Source: Paenibacillus lutrae
GTDB lineage: Bacteria; Bacillota; Bacilli; Paenibacillales; NBRC-103111
Assembly (NCBI RefSeq): GCF_009757775.1
Contig: NZ_RHLK01000004.1
Span: 117,191-181,190, forward strand
Length of the DNA: 64,000 nt
Direction: 5' to 3'
Position 1 is the first letter of the stretch. Each line of letters begins with the position of its first letter. The notes beneath the pieces were generated by a model that was not told the DNA's origin, made no database searches, and worked only from the letters and a program-made list of their open reading frames with translations. The translations under genes were made by a program, and so were the position numbers. Shown here piece by piece: positions 17,017 through 24,915 of this stretch.

Positions 17017-17844
17017 TTACTTCAAATAGTCCATTAAGCGAATGGAGGCGAATTTACTAAAACTATCTACAAAGTTGATCTCAGTAAGGTCTACCTTGCC
17101 ATAATCCGCCGGAGCGCCAAAATAACCATACGGAGTTATGCTTTTGGCCACTTCTCCACCGGTAAGCCATTTTTTAAAATCCTCATGGCTGAGATTCGTA
17201 GATTCGAGTTCCCGGACAAGTTCAACATTCACCAGCTCAGGGAAAAATTTGTTCATCATGGCTGTGCAGCTCTCTCCCGCGTGGACATCTAAATATTCCG
17301 GTGCGTAGAGATCTTCCAGTACCAGATCCACATCAAAGATTAAGAAATTGTCATTTTCTTGATCAATCCCCAGATCTTCCGCAATCCAATGGGAAATTAA
17401 AGAACGGGCATCCAGACCCAGCTCTGTGCGCGCAGCCGTGATCGCTTCATATAAGGCTTCTCCGTTCACGGAATCACCGTGGATGTCCACCAGGAACACC
17501 TGTTTAACCCCCCATTGCTTCAAGCTCGCGAAAATATCAAACAGGACATGAATCACCGTTTCTTTCCTCGAAGTAAACGAACCCGGAAAACCACCCGTGA
17601 CATGATTGATTCCCCAGTAAAAAGGTGGTGCGATTAGGCATTCTCTATTGTTGTTCCTAAGCTCGTTTCTGATCTTCCGGCAGATCAAGTGACTTACATA
17701 TATATCGGATCCTGTAGCAATATGAGGTCCCTGCTGCTCTATAACTCCAGACGGCAGTAATACAATAGCCCCCTTGTCAATGCTCGCTTGAATCTCCGTC
17801 CAACTCATGTCGGACATGGTATCTTCAAATATGGAATAAGTCAC
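17017..17844 (-). CDS. Creatininase-family amidohydrolase with one altered metal ligand
   Basis: About 275 residues if started at the GTG at 17844, which has GGAGG seven bases upstream; the ATG six bases earlier is too close to the site. The creatininase fold is shown by LPSGVIEQQGPHIATGSDIY (residues 31-50), VDIHGDSVNGEA (119-130) and HAGESCTAMM. Numbering matches creatininase: Glu36, Asp47 and His122 are present, but the second ligand of the EQHGPH motif is Gln38 instead of His. The protein may bind one metal only or have a changed reaction. Neighbours give no pathway clue. Other members of the family act on creatinine, formamides or mycofactocin. Confidence 0.78.
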   Translation of the reverse strand: MTYSIFEDTMSDMSWTEIQASIDKGAIVLLPSGVIEQQGPHIATGSDIYVSHLICRKIRNELRNNNRECLIAPPFYWGINHVTGGFPGSFTSRKETVIHVLFDIFASLKQWGVKQVFLVDIHGDSVNGEALYEAITAARTELGLDARSLISHWIAEDLGIDQENDNFLIFDVDLVLEDLYAPEYLDVHAGESCTAMMNKFFPELVNVELVRELESTNLSHEDFKKWLTGGEVAKSITPYGYFGAPADYGKVDLTEINFVDSFSKFASIRLMDYLK

Positions 17845-17937
17845 GCGCATTCCTCCAATCTTCTATGTTTGTATTTTATTACCAACGTAAAATAGATGTC
17901 CAGCCTTTCCTCATAAAAAAACCGTACCTCGCATACA

Positions 17938-18405
17938 CTACCCTTTATCTGCTATCCACAAGATTCCGATCAAATTACGTGTTACTACCACAACACCCGT
18001 ATCAAAATAGATCACACCCGGAGTTTCCTTCATAATAGAGCTCCAAGACAAACCGTTGTCATATTTTGCATTGGTAAACAATCTTTTGTTTGCTGCCCCG
18101 AACAGATTAAAAAATTTATTTATAAGGGCCTTCGCTTCCCCTGAGCTCATCATATCCAAGTCATGTACCATTTGCTTAGTCAGTGCATAATCAAGCAGCT
18201 TATTTACACCGTGTTGATCCGTTTCCTTCATATCTATATCCCTCTTGAAACATCCCCTTGTGCACAGAAAAGTATCTATGGTTTGCAGAATCTGATTATC
18301 AGGATGTTCAATCGTACATACCTCTACAATAATCTCAGCGTGCTTTCTTTTCCTCTTAATTTCTTCTTTGAGCTCATGAACTTTCCTTAACATGTTGATC
18401 CCCAT
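17938..18405 (-). CDS. Hypothetical protein, 155 residues
   Basis: No family recognised. It has a charged helical N terminus (LRKVHELKEEIKRKRKHAEIIVEV), a central helical part, and a C terminus with a hydrophobic strand pattern (GVIYFDTGVVVVTRNLIGILWIADKG). No signal peptide. The ATG at 18393 (MLRKVHEL) is a possible alternative start. It lies alone, between the creatininase-family gene and the divergent ctaB gene. Confidence 0.6.
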   Translation of the reverse strand: MGINMLRKVHELKEEIKRKRKHAEIIVEVCTIEHPDNQILQTIDTFLCTRGCFKRDIDMKETDQHGVNKLLDYALTKQMVHDLDMMSSGEAKALINKFFNLFGAANKRLFTNAKYDNGLSWSSIMKETPGVIYFDTGVVVVTRNLIGILWIADKG

Positions 18406-18520
18406 TTCTCGATTGAAAGATAATCTTCTTCCTTTTACAAGATAATAGCAGCATTTCCCGTCAGCAATTATGAACGATCCCGGACAAACGTCTATATTTG
18501 CAGATAGAAGGGTCTTTTTA

Positions 18521-18529
18521 TGCTACAAT
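18521..18529 (+). promoter_or_regulatory. Extended -10 promoter candidate for ctaB
   Basis: TGCTACAAT, an extended -10 element, 29 bp upstream of the ctaB start codon. No good -35 is seen at the usual distance, which is acceptable for extended -10 promoters. Confidence 0.4.
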
Positions 18530-18557
18530 TTAAATAGTTTGTGTATGAAGGAAAGGA

Positions 18558-19517
18558 ATGAAAGCAGAACTAATGCCCAGCAATAGCAACAATCAACCCA
18601 CTCCCTTGGCTGCGCCTCCACAGCCTTTGTCAACTATACTGGCGCAAACCGTCAAGACAGGGATCATTAAATCTAATTTATTACCGATGTTGGCCGGTCT
18701 GACTTTGGCACTATACACTTACCAAATTGATTTGGTGGGGAAACTTCCAGTCATTGTATTAGCCCTGATCGGTTCGATTCTGGTCATCGGGGCCGCGGGT
18801 ACCTTTAACAACCTGTACGATCGCGACATTGACTCCGTTATGGCAAGAACCAAGAACAGACCCACCGTTACCGGCGCCATTAAGCCTGTAACCGTCCTGT
18901 GGCTCGGCATTGTGATGGCCGTTCTGGGATTAACCGCTCTTGCCTTTACGACTCCGCTGGCCGCAGTCTTGGGATTTGCGGGGCTGTTTATTTATGTAGT
19001 CCCCTATACGATGTGGAGCAAACGCCGCACGATTTACAACACGGAGATAGGAAGTATTTCAGGAGCCATGCCGCCGCTCATAGGATGGGCCGCTATCTAT
19101 CCGGATATTACACATCCTGCGATTCTTGGACTTTTCGTCATAACCGTTCTCTGGCAAATGCCTCATTTCTATGCGATCGCGATTCGTAAGCACGATGATT
19201 ATAAGGCGGCTAATGTCCCCATGCTCCCGGTCGTTAAGGGTGTTAAACGAACCTATATACAAACGAATGTGTATCTGGTTGTTTTAATTGCAGTAAGCTT
19301 TCTCTTTGGATCGTTAAGTATTGGCATTATGCTGGTCGCACTTCTTTTAAGCGTGGCGTGGCTTGTCTTAAGCGTGTACGGTTACAAAAAAATGGAGTCT
19401 GAAAAATGGGCGAAATCCATGTTCATTTTTTCACTTATCCATATGACTCTCTTATTCCTGACGATCATTATCTACTCTCTGATGGGAATATTTTTCGGGC
19501 CTTTCATGCCCCAGTAA
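18558..19517 (+). CDS. ctaB: Protoheme IX farnesyltransferase (heme O synthase)
   Basis: A 319-residue polytopic membrane prenyltransferase that adds a farnesyl group to heme B, giving heme O for terminal oxidases. The UbiA-family Asp-rich motif is NLYDRDIDSVMARTKNRP (about 91-108), with the second conserved region WQMPHFYAIAIRKHDDYKAANVPMLPVV (about 195-222). Start has AAGGAAAGG just upstream. It is unlinked here from the oxidase operon at 43.7-49 kb, but its product is needed by that oxidase. No ctaA gene is visible in this window. Confidence 0.94.
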   Translation: MKAELMPSNSNNQPTPLAAPPQPLSTILAQTVKTGIIKSNLLPMLAGLTLALYTYQIDLVGKLPVIVLALIGSILVIGAAGTFNNLYDRDIDSVMARTKNRPTVTGAIKPVTVLWLGIVMAVLGLTALAFTTPLAAVLGFAGLFIYVVPYTMWSKRRTIYNTEIGSISGAMPPLIGWAAIYPDITHPAILGLFVITVLWQMPHFYAIAIRKHDDYKAANVPMLPVVKGVKRTYIQTNVYLVVLIAVSFLFGSLSIGIMLVALLLSVAWLVLSVYGYKKMESEKWAKSMFIFSLIHMTLLFLTIIIYSLMGIFFGPFMPQ

Positions 19518-19548
19518 GCCGCTGCAGCCAGATGCCACCCAAAACAAC

Positions 19549-19577
19549 GGGCTTCCCAATCAGGGAAGTCTTTTTAT
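19549..19577 (+). terminator. Terminator of ctaB
   Basis: GGGCTTCCC/GGGAAGTC stem with a five-base loop and the tail TTTTTATTTG, just after the ctaB stop. Confidence 0.65.
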
Positions 19578-19724
19578 TTGCCCCTTGCTTGTAACCTCAT
19601 ATAATTCTGTTCAGGGATTGGAATATGCATTTCATCCAAAAGCTATCTATACAAAGTCAAAAAATTATATCATGCTTACATAGAGTGCTTGAACAATGGA
19701 ATGGAACGGAGAGAGGTGTATCCT

Positions 19725-20465
19725 ATGTATAGGGTGGCTATTTGCGATGATGAGGAGAAACAAAGAGAACTTGTTAAGAGCATTCTGATTACTTTGTCGA
19801 TAAAGATCAATATAGAATTTGAAATCGAATTGTTCGGTTCTGGAGAGCAGCTGGTAACCTATTATCTGCACCAAAACACCCCGTTCCATATTCTGATATT
19901 GGATGTTGAAATGGGCGGAATCAACGGGATTCAAACAGCACGTAGACTAAGAGGGTTAAATAACCTGGATGAGCAAATTATTTTTCTGACAAACTATCCT
20001 GAATATATGGTAGAAAGTTTTGACGTCATGACATTCCAGTATTTAATAAAACCCGTTGCTCCTTCGATCTTGGAAGAGAAAGTGATCAAGCTGTGCCAAT
20101 ACTTTCAAGCACTGGATAAAAAGTTTATGGTCATCAAGTCCGCCTATGATGAAGTCGTTATCAAGTACGATGACCTCATCAGTATTGAAGCTGCCAAAAG
20201 CTTAACTATTAAAAGCAAACTACATTTTACAACCGTTAATCAAACCTATGGAAGCAAAGGAATCCTTTCTGATTATGCTTTGACCTTAAAAGACAGCAAC
20301 TTCCTGCAAATCCATCGTTCCATTATTATAAACCTGCTTCATGTGAGGAAGTTTGCTAGCGGAGTTGTTCTAATGTCCAACGGGTCGGAACTGCCCATTG
20401 GGCGTTCTAAAGTTAAAGAGGTTAAAGATTTTTATACCAAGTTTATGATTATGAAGGTCGAATGA
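19725..20465 (+). CDS. LytTR-family response regulator (AgrA-like)
   Basis: 246 residues from the ATG at 19725, which follows GGAGAGAGGTG; the frame is open 12 codons further upstream without a better site. A receiver occupies residues 1-120 with DDEE near the start and the phosphoacceptor in ILILDVEMGG (about Asp59). A LytTR DNA-binding domain follows (about 140-240), with IHRSIIINLLHVRKF and LPIGRSKVKEVKDFY as the usual signatures. It is followed one base later by its sensor kinase. Such pairs respond to peptide signals, but no AgrB/AgrD pair is present. Confidence 0.9.
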   Translation: MYRVAICDDEEKQRELVKSILITLSIKINIEFEIELFGSGEQLVTYYLHQNTPFHILILDVEMGGINGIQTARRLRGLNNLDEQIIFLTNYPEYMVESFDVMTFQYLIKPVAPSILEEKVIKLCQYFQALDKKFMVIKSAYDEVVIKYDDLISIEAAKSLTIKSKLHFTTVNQTYGSKGILSDYALTLKDSNFLQIHRSIIINLLHVRKFASGVVLMSNGSELPIGRSKVKEVKDFYTKFMIMKVE

Positions 20466-20466
20466 T

Positions 20467-21750
20467 ATGTTCCAAAATAATTTACCTATCGCCCTATGCG
20501 TTATACTGGTGATTGGCGTTCAAATTAATTTTTTCTTTAACTCGGTTTTCGATAAATCAGCCAAAAAACATAACCGCATCCCCTACTTCTTCACCTTCGG
20601 GCTGTCTGGTTACTTCTATCTGGTCGTTCCCTTCTCTCCAATCTTATATACGATTCTTCCCTTGCTTATGATATTCAGTATTGTCCAATCTTACCAAGTA
20701 GAAATTAGAACCAAGATCATTTTTTCACTGCTTTACGGTGTAATAATGTCTATCGCTAATTTTATTTCCCTATATATTTTATATATCCTGGATTCACTCG
20801 ACTTTGACAGCCTTGTAAATCAACCCGATCCAATTGCCTATACGAAACTTGTTCTACTCAGCTGTATGATTATGTTTGCTGTTATTCAGATGATGCGGCT
20901 AGTGACCAAACGAAGAAGTTTTTCATTGCCTTACCGGTACTACGCCTTGTTTCTGGTTATTCCGCTCCTGAGTATATATCACCTGAATATTTTAACTTAT
21001 AAGAGCTTCTATACTTTCCTTTCGGCTATCGGCTTTCTTTTCTTAAACGTTATGATTGTCTATATGTATGATACGATTATGGATAAATTTCAATTTATGC
21101 ATGACAATGCTCAGCTCCAGCAGCAGATGAACTATCAGGATGCGAATTACGAAAAAATTGTTCACAGCTTCAAATCCATCAAAAGAATCATTCACGATAC
21201 GAATCAACAGTTTTTGTATATTGAAGAATGTATTAAGCGCAATGAGTTAGCAGCGGCAAAGGAACATATCACAACAACCTTAAACAAAATCGAAGGAGCC
21301 TATCAACGGGTGAATACCGGCAACTTGGTTATAGATGCCCTTGTCACCAATACACTTGATATCGGGCAGGCCAATGGCATAAGAATCGACACCAGGCTTA
21401 ATCTTCGTTCCCAAGCAATTACGATTGAGCGTTATGATTTATGTGTGGTCTTGGGCAATATGCTGGATAACGCAATTGAAGCTTCCAAACAGATCAAGAT
21501 CGCAGAAGACAGGTACATGCTTATTAAAATACATGCTACCGAGTCCGCCCTGCTCATTCACATCATGAATCATATGGAGAATGAAGGCGCCCACTTACGC
21601 AGCCCAAAACCAAACCCGGAATTTCATGGGATCGGACTAACGAATATATCCAGAATTTGCGACAAGTATGGGGGGCATATGACCCTTGAAGCCAAACATA
21701 AAGTATTTAATAATATGGTCCTGCTGCCATTTTCAACGAACAATCCTTAG
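20467..21750 (+). CDS. GHKL sensor histidine kinase (AgrC-like)
   Basis: A 427-residue kinase. The N-terminal half has about six membrane helices (residues 1-205), as in peptide-sensing kinases of the AgrC/ComD group. A coiled coil is followed by SIKRIIHDTNQQFLYIEE, whose His-Asp pair is the expected phosphorylation site (about residue 247). The ATPase part has LGNMLDNAIEAS (N box) and HGIGLTNISRICDKYGG (G box); the D-box Gly is poorly conserved (LIHIMNHM). One base separates it from the regulator gene, so both are co-expressed. The signal is unknown. Confidence 0.88.
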   Translation: MFQNNLPIALCVILVIGVQINFFFNSVFDKSAKKHNRIPYFFTFGLSGYFYLVVPFSPILYTILPLLMIFSIVQSYQVEIRTKIIFSLLYGVIMSIANFISLYILYILDSLDFDSLVNQPDPIAYTKLVLLSCMIMFAVIQMMRLVTKRRSFSLPYRYYALFLVIPLLSIYHLNILTYKSFYTFLSAIGFLFLNVMIVYMYDTIMDKFQFMHDNAQLQQQMNYQDANYEKIVHSFKSIKRIIHDTNQQFLYIEECIKRNELAAAKEHITTTLNKIEGAYQRVNTGNLVIDALVTNTLDIGQANGIRIDTRLNLRSQAITIERYDLCVVLGNMLDNAIEASKQIKIAEDRYMLIKIHATESALLIHIMNHMENEGAHLRSPKPNPEFHGIGLTNISRICDKYGGHMTLEAKHKVFNNMVLLPFSTNNP

Positions 21751-21895
21751 ACCGGTCACCTCTATATTTGCTCAAACGAATCAGAACCCCGTTAAAGAAA
21801 AGGCAAAGACACTAGCTTGGAAGATCGTGTCCGATTATGGCGTAAGCGGCATACAGTATGCGATCAGGGATCAATCTTACTTTTCTCTATTCGAC

Positions 21896-21941
21896 AAAAA
21901 GCCTGTAGACCCTGATCCTTTCGGAACTATGTCTACAGGCT
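21896..21941 (-). terminator. Terminator of the 51-residue membrane protein gene
   Basis: Perfect 11-bp repeats AGCCTGTAGAC/GTCTACAGGCT around a 20-base loop, followed on the minus strand by TTTTTG. A second small hairpin (ACTCTAC/GTAGAGT) lies at 21943-21962. Confidence 0.65.
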
Positions 21942-21970
21942 GACTCTACATTAAAGTAGAGTTTAAGATA

Positions 21971-22126
21971 TTACAAATTACCAAGTATAATTTCTCCTAA
22001 AAATGCAATAGCTAGGGCGGATAGAAAAGCGTATATTGCAAAGTTTGAAAACTTTTCACCTATAATAGCAGAGCGAATGGCACATAAAGAACAGAAGATA
22101 AAAAGGCCTATGAGGAAACCTAACAT
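21971..22126 (-). CDS. 51-residue membrane protein
   Basis: Starts at the ATG at 22126, eight bases after GGAGG; the upstream in-frame extension lacks a site. The protein is almost wholly hydrophobic with two helices (residues 2-21 and 29-50) joined by IGEKFSN. It is followed by a strong minus-strand terminator, which supports it as a real gene. No family recognised. It is the first gene on the left side of the AT-rich accessory patch. Confidence 0.55.
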   Translation of the reverse strand: MLGFLIGLFIFCSLCAIRSAIIGEKFSNFAIYAFLSALAIAFLGEIILGNL

Positions 22127-22192
22127 TTCAATTCCTCCGTTTATTATATTGAAAGGTGCATATAGCCTACTTACAATATAATGATAACACAA

Positions 22193-22303
22193 TTATTTTT
22201 TCCAATTTAAAACAGTTGCATATTCATCTGTTATTCTCGGAGTGATTGAGATCGACGGCTTTCCATCAGATACCCCAAACTTAGCGCTCCACTCCCTGTT
22301 AAC
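22193..22303 (-). pseudogene. Coding remnant (36 residues, C-terminal piece)
   Basis: Minus-strand reading without a start codon: NREWSAKFGVSDGKPSISIT followed by PRITDEYATVLNWKK and a stop. The composition is protein-like in a strip that is otherwise AT-rich noncoding, so it looks like the tail of a decayed gene. No family recognised. Confidence 0.3.
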
Positions 22304-22318
22304 TGTTTATGGAATTAA

Positions 22319-22525
22319 TTACCTGCAATAGCTGTATTCATAATGCACCTGGTTTGTCGATAGGACGTTGTATAATAACTTGTCCCCATCCTTTATGCCT
22401 CTAATATTCCTTTTTTTCAATGAAATATTTAAAACAGTAGAATATAATGTAAAATTATACTCGAATATTCGAGATCCACTGCCCCATAATTCCCATAATT
22501 CGTGACCGTTCATTTTTAATCCCAA
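22319..22525 (-). CDS. Doubtful 68-residue frame
   Basis: Open from an ATG at 22525 but with no clear ribosome binding site. The product (MGLKMNGHELWELWGSGSRI at the start) has no recognised motif. It lies between two apparent gene remnants on the same strand and may itself be one. Confidence 0.2.
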   Translation of the reverse strand: MGLKMNGHELWELWGSGSRIFEYNFTLYSTVLNISLKKRNIRGIKDGDKLLYNVLSTNQVHYEYSYCR

Positions 22526-22527
22526 TG

Positions 22528-22557
22528 AAAAAAGCCACGTATTATACGACGACTTTT
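22528..22557. terminator. Terminator-like hairpin
   Basis: AAAAGCCACGTAT/ATACGACGACTTTT, an imperfect stem with A/T tails on both sides, placed just after the stop of the remnant at 22542-22694. Confidence 0.45.
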
Positions 22558-22694
22558 ACTGAGATAAAGTTCTTTGACCCAAATGTAATGTTTCCAGGGT
22601 TCGCCACCCCTTGATTTAATGCGAACTCCGCTAAAGCTTGAGTCGCTTTTCCTATCGTGAATGAATCTGTCCATAATTTATAATTTCCATATAT
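22542..22694 (-). pseudogene. Coding remnant (about 50 residues, C-terminal piece)
   Basis: Minus-strand reading without a start: SIYGNYKLWTDSFTIGKATQ, then ALAEFALNQGVANPGNITFG, then SKNFISVKVVV and a stop next to a terminator-like hairpin. The protein-like composition and the terminator suggest the tail of a lost gene. No family recognised. Confidence 0.35.
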
Positions 22695-22796
22695 GCTTTA
22701 TTTTTAAATCCGCCATTTTAAGTCCCTTATTTTAAAATTCAATTCAATATAAAATGCAACTTCTTTAAACCTATACTCAGGATCATTTGCAACACC

Positions 22797-23405
22797 TTAT
22801 ACTTTTGAGTTCTTTTTATCTATTCTATTAAATTTCATTTTTCCAGTTGTACACCTACCTGTGAAATAGTGACCTTCTAGGAGTGGAACACCATCGGAAC
22901 CTATAGTAATTCTTAGTTTAGCTGTTCCATCATGATTGGGATTAGTATCTCTATTTTCGTCCGCATCATTGTAATATGTATAACATAGATATTTTCGACC
23001 GCCCTCATCTATCCAAATATCGCTTGTATAACTACTACTGTAACTTTTAGCAGTCTCAAGAGTCACTTTTATCCTATCAAATTCATGCCTTATTTCCATA
23101 GTTGTAGGTATAGGAGCTACTTTTAAACCAGTTTCCTTATCTATGAAATCAGATTGTAAAACCCCCTCCCATTTCCCTCCAATATAGGGTACAGTACAGA
23201 GCCATGGATAAAAAAGGTGCGGAAATTTTCTCCACACAAACTGCTTAAATAACAAAGCTTCTAATAATAGAGATGTACCTGCAGCACTTATTGCCGACGC
23301 TACTAAGAAGAAATTGAAAGGTGGGCCCTTAAAAAGGACAATAGTGATAAATATCATTATCCCAAGGGTAATCCAAATGCGCCAATATACATTAGAGTTA
23401 TACAT
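22797..23405 (-). CDS. cap15: CBASS effector, Cap15-like (2TM plus beta barrel)
   Basis: About 202 residues from the ATG at 23405, which has GGAG eight bases upstream; a start at 23423 overlapping the CD-NTase stop is also possible. Two helices come first (about residues 3-20 and 25-47), then a beta-rich cytoplasmic domain that begins PYIGGKWEGVLQSDF and contains RHEFDRIKVTLET and LLEGHYFTGR. This matches the SMODS-associating 2TM beta-strand-rich effector (Cap15), known to oligomerise in the membrane and kill the infected cell on binding a cyclic nucleotide. It directly follows a CD-NTase gene, as in short type I CBASS operons. Confidence 0.8.
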   Translation of the reverse strand: MYNSNVYWRIWITLGIMIFITIVLFKGPPFNFFLVASAISAAGTSLLLEALLFKQFVWRKFPHLFYPWLCTVPYIGGKWEGVLQSDFIDKETGLKVAPIPTTMEIRHEFDRIKVTLETAKSYSSSYTSDIWIDEGGRKYLCYTYYNDADENRDTNPNHDGTAKLRITIGSDGVPLLEGHYFTGRCTTGKMKFNRIDKKNSKV

Positions 23406-23419
23406 TGAGCTTTCTCCGT

Positions 23420-24376
23420 TCATTCATAGTCATAAAAAATTTCCAGAGCATTTATAAATAACTTCATTTTTTCTATACTTTCATGTGTTGGGCATAGTAA
23501 TTTTATTCCATTCGCCTCTTTGTATGAACTTAATGAATGTATGTTGATTTTCAAGTAATTTATTATTTTTTGAAACATATACACCTTTCTATAGTTCTTA
23601 TATTCCAAATAATACGCCGTTGGAATATTCCATAATAATGACTCTAAAGCAAATGAACTAACATTGTCAGCTGCAGTAATACCGTTTTCCTTCATAAGAT
23701 ATCGAATTTTCTTTATAATCCGAACCATTTTTTTGTAATAATAATTTGTGGCAACATTTTTTTCTTTACCATTGCTAATATGTTGCTCTGGATAATTAAT
23801 AATCTCTTCTCCTGAATCTGCTGTTATTATTATTCCACCAATAAAATTCTTCGGATCGTTTCGGAAATCATTTTGAAAATCCTTATATCTACGGCAAGGC
23901 ACTGAATCAGCATCTTTCCGATAAGAATTACCGTATATTTTAATGGATTTGTTTTCTCTGTTCACATCATCTCCAAACTTCTCTATTAACGCAGCTTCAA
24001 TTTCATCTTTAAACGTTTTTGGGCGAAGTGATGCATTGATAAATCCATAATCGGTATCACTCACACCCGATCTATAATGGGTTCTAAACGTATCCTCTTC
24101 AACAACCGCAATATCCACATCACTTTGCGTACGTACATTAGTATTATTTGCATATGACCCTTGTATAAAGACTTTAATACGTCTATTTCCATATTCTAGA
24201 TCTTGAAAATATGCATAAGTGTCATTATATAATGGCTCCACACTACTTTTTTTTTCTTGAAATCCTAATGGTTTTAATGCACTTACCACCATGTTTATTG
24301 CATTTTTGCATTGTTGATCCTCAGTTTGACTTAGTGGCTGAGAAAAATTATTTAACATAGCCTCGGTAAACTTCAC
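23420..24376 (-). CDS. CBASS CD-NTase (cGAS/DncV-like nucleotidyltransferase)
   Basis: About 318 residues from the GTG at 24376, preceded by AAAAGGGGA; the frame extends six codons further to a TTG. The nucleotidyltransferase motif is QGSYANNTNVRTQSDVDIAV, giving Gly73-Ser74 and metal-binding Asp86 and Asp88, with a third acidic residue in DADSVPC (about Asp157). A helical C-terminal half follows. CD-NTases make a cyclic oligonucleotide on phage infection, which activates the linked effector. The clade and so the nucleotide product cannot be set by eye. There are no Cap2/Cap3 genes, so this is the short type I architecture. Confidence 0.88.
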   Translation of the reverse strand: MKFTEAMLNNFSQPLSQTEDQQCKNAINMVVSALKPLGFQEKKSSVEPLYNDTYAYFQDLEYGNRRIKVFIQGSYANNTNVRTQSDVDIAVVEEDTFRTHYRSGVSDTDYGFINASLRPKTFKDEIEAALIEKFGDDVNRENKSIKIYGNSYRKDADSVPCRRYKDFQNDFRNDPKNFIGGIIITADSGEEIINYPEQHISNGKEKNVATNYYYKKMVRIIKKIRYLMKENGITAADNVSSFALESLLWNIPTAYYLEYKNYRKVYMFQKIINYLKINIHSLSSYKEANGIKLLCPTHESIEKMKLFINALEIFYDYE

Positions 24377-24915
24377 AATTAATCCCCTTTTCAAATAGCT
24401 TTAGTGCACAGGGTAAAAGCAATAAAAACTCTAACAAATCCCGCGCACATTTGTTCTAATGTATCTATTTTCTATATTATCCTATATCCAAAAAAATTCA
24501 ATATATAGAATTAATTTCAATGAATAAATACAATACATTGTGTTTATTGAAATTCTTCACTAATATCTTTACCAATCCTCCATGTATAAACAGTAGGAAA
24601 AGCTTTTAAGCTTTGCCACCAACTATGCTTAAATTTATATTTTTCGAACTGGCTATTTTATTTTTTAGTCTAGAACTTTATTTTCTTCTGCTTGCAAAAA
24701 TAAAAGGCTGGCCGCGCGGCTTCCGGTTCCATCGGAATAACGCTACCCTAGCCTGTCTCTTGCAGGAGCCCTTAGAGGCCAATGAACAATGAACGGGATA
24801 TTCAATTGGGACTTGGCAGCATTTCTTGTCTGAATGATATACGTCATGTCCGATTGGCCTCCTTTCTGAATAAGATAGTTCCTTTATTACGGGCTTCGGG
24901 AAATACTTGTCAACC
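24377..24915. other. AT-rich gap between CBASS and the five-gene operon
   Basis: About 540 bp with no intact gene. It holds a coding remnant (24544-24654) and a possible minus-strand terminator hairpin around 24699-24722 (palindromic AGCCGCGCGGC with TTTTATTTTT beyond it on the minus strand), which would end the five-gene operon's transcript. Confidence 0.5.
24544..24654 (-). pseudogene. Coding remnant (36 residues, C-terminal piece)
   Basis: Minus-strand reading without a start: QFEKYKFKHSWWQSLKAFPT, then VYTWRIGKDISEEFQ and a stop. The rich aromatic and charged composition is protein-like. With the pieces at 22.2-22.7 kb it suggests past insertions and losses around the CBASS pair. No family recognised. 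Confidence 0.3.

Noticed and set aside
21686..21943. 85-residue frame after the Agr-like kinase, considered as an AgrD-like peptide precursor
   Set aside because: No binding site for a start, no cysteine-containing core or acidic C-terminal recognition tail, and its end overlaps a clear minus-strand terminator.
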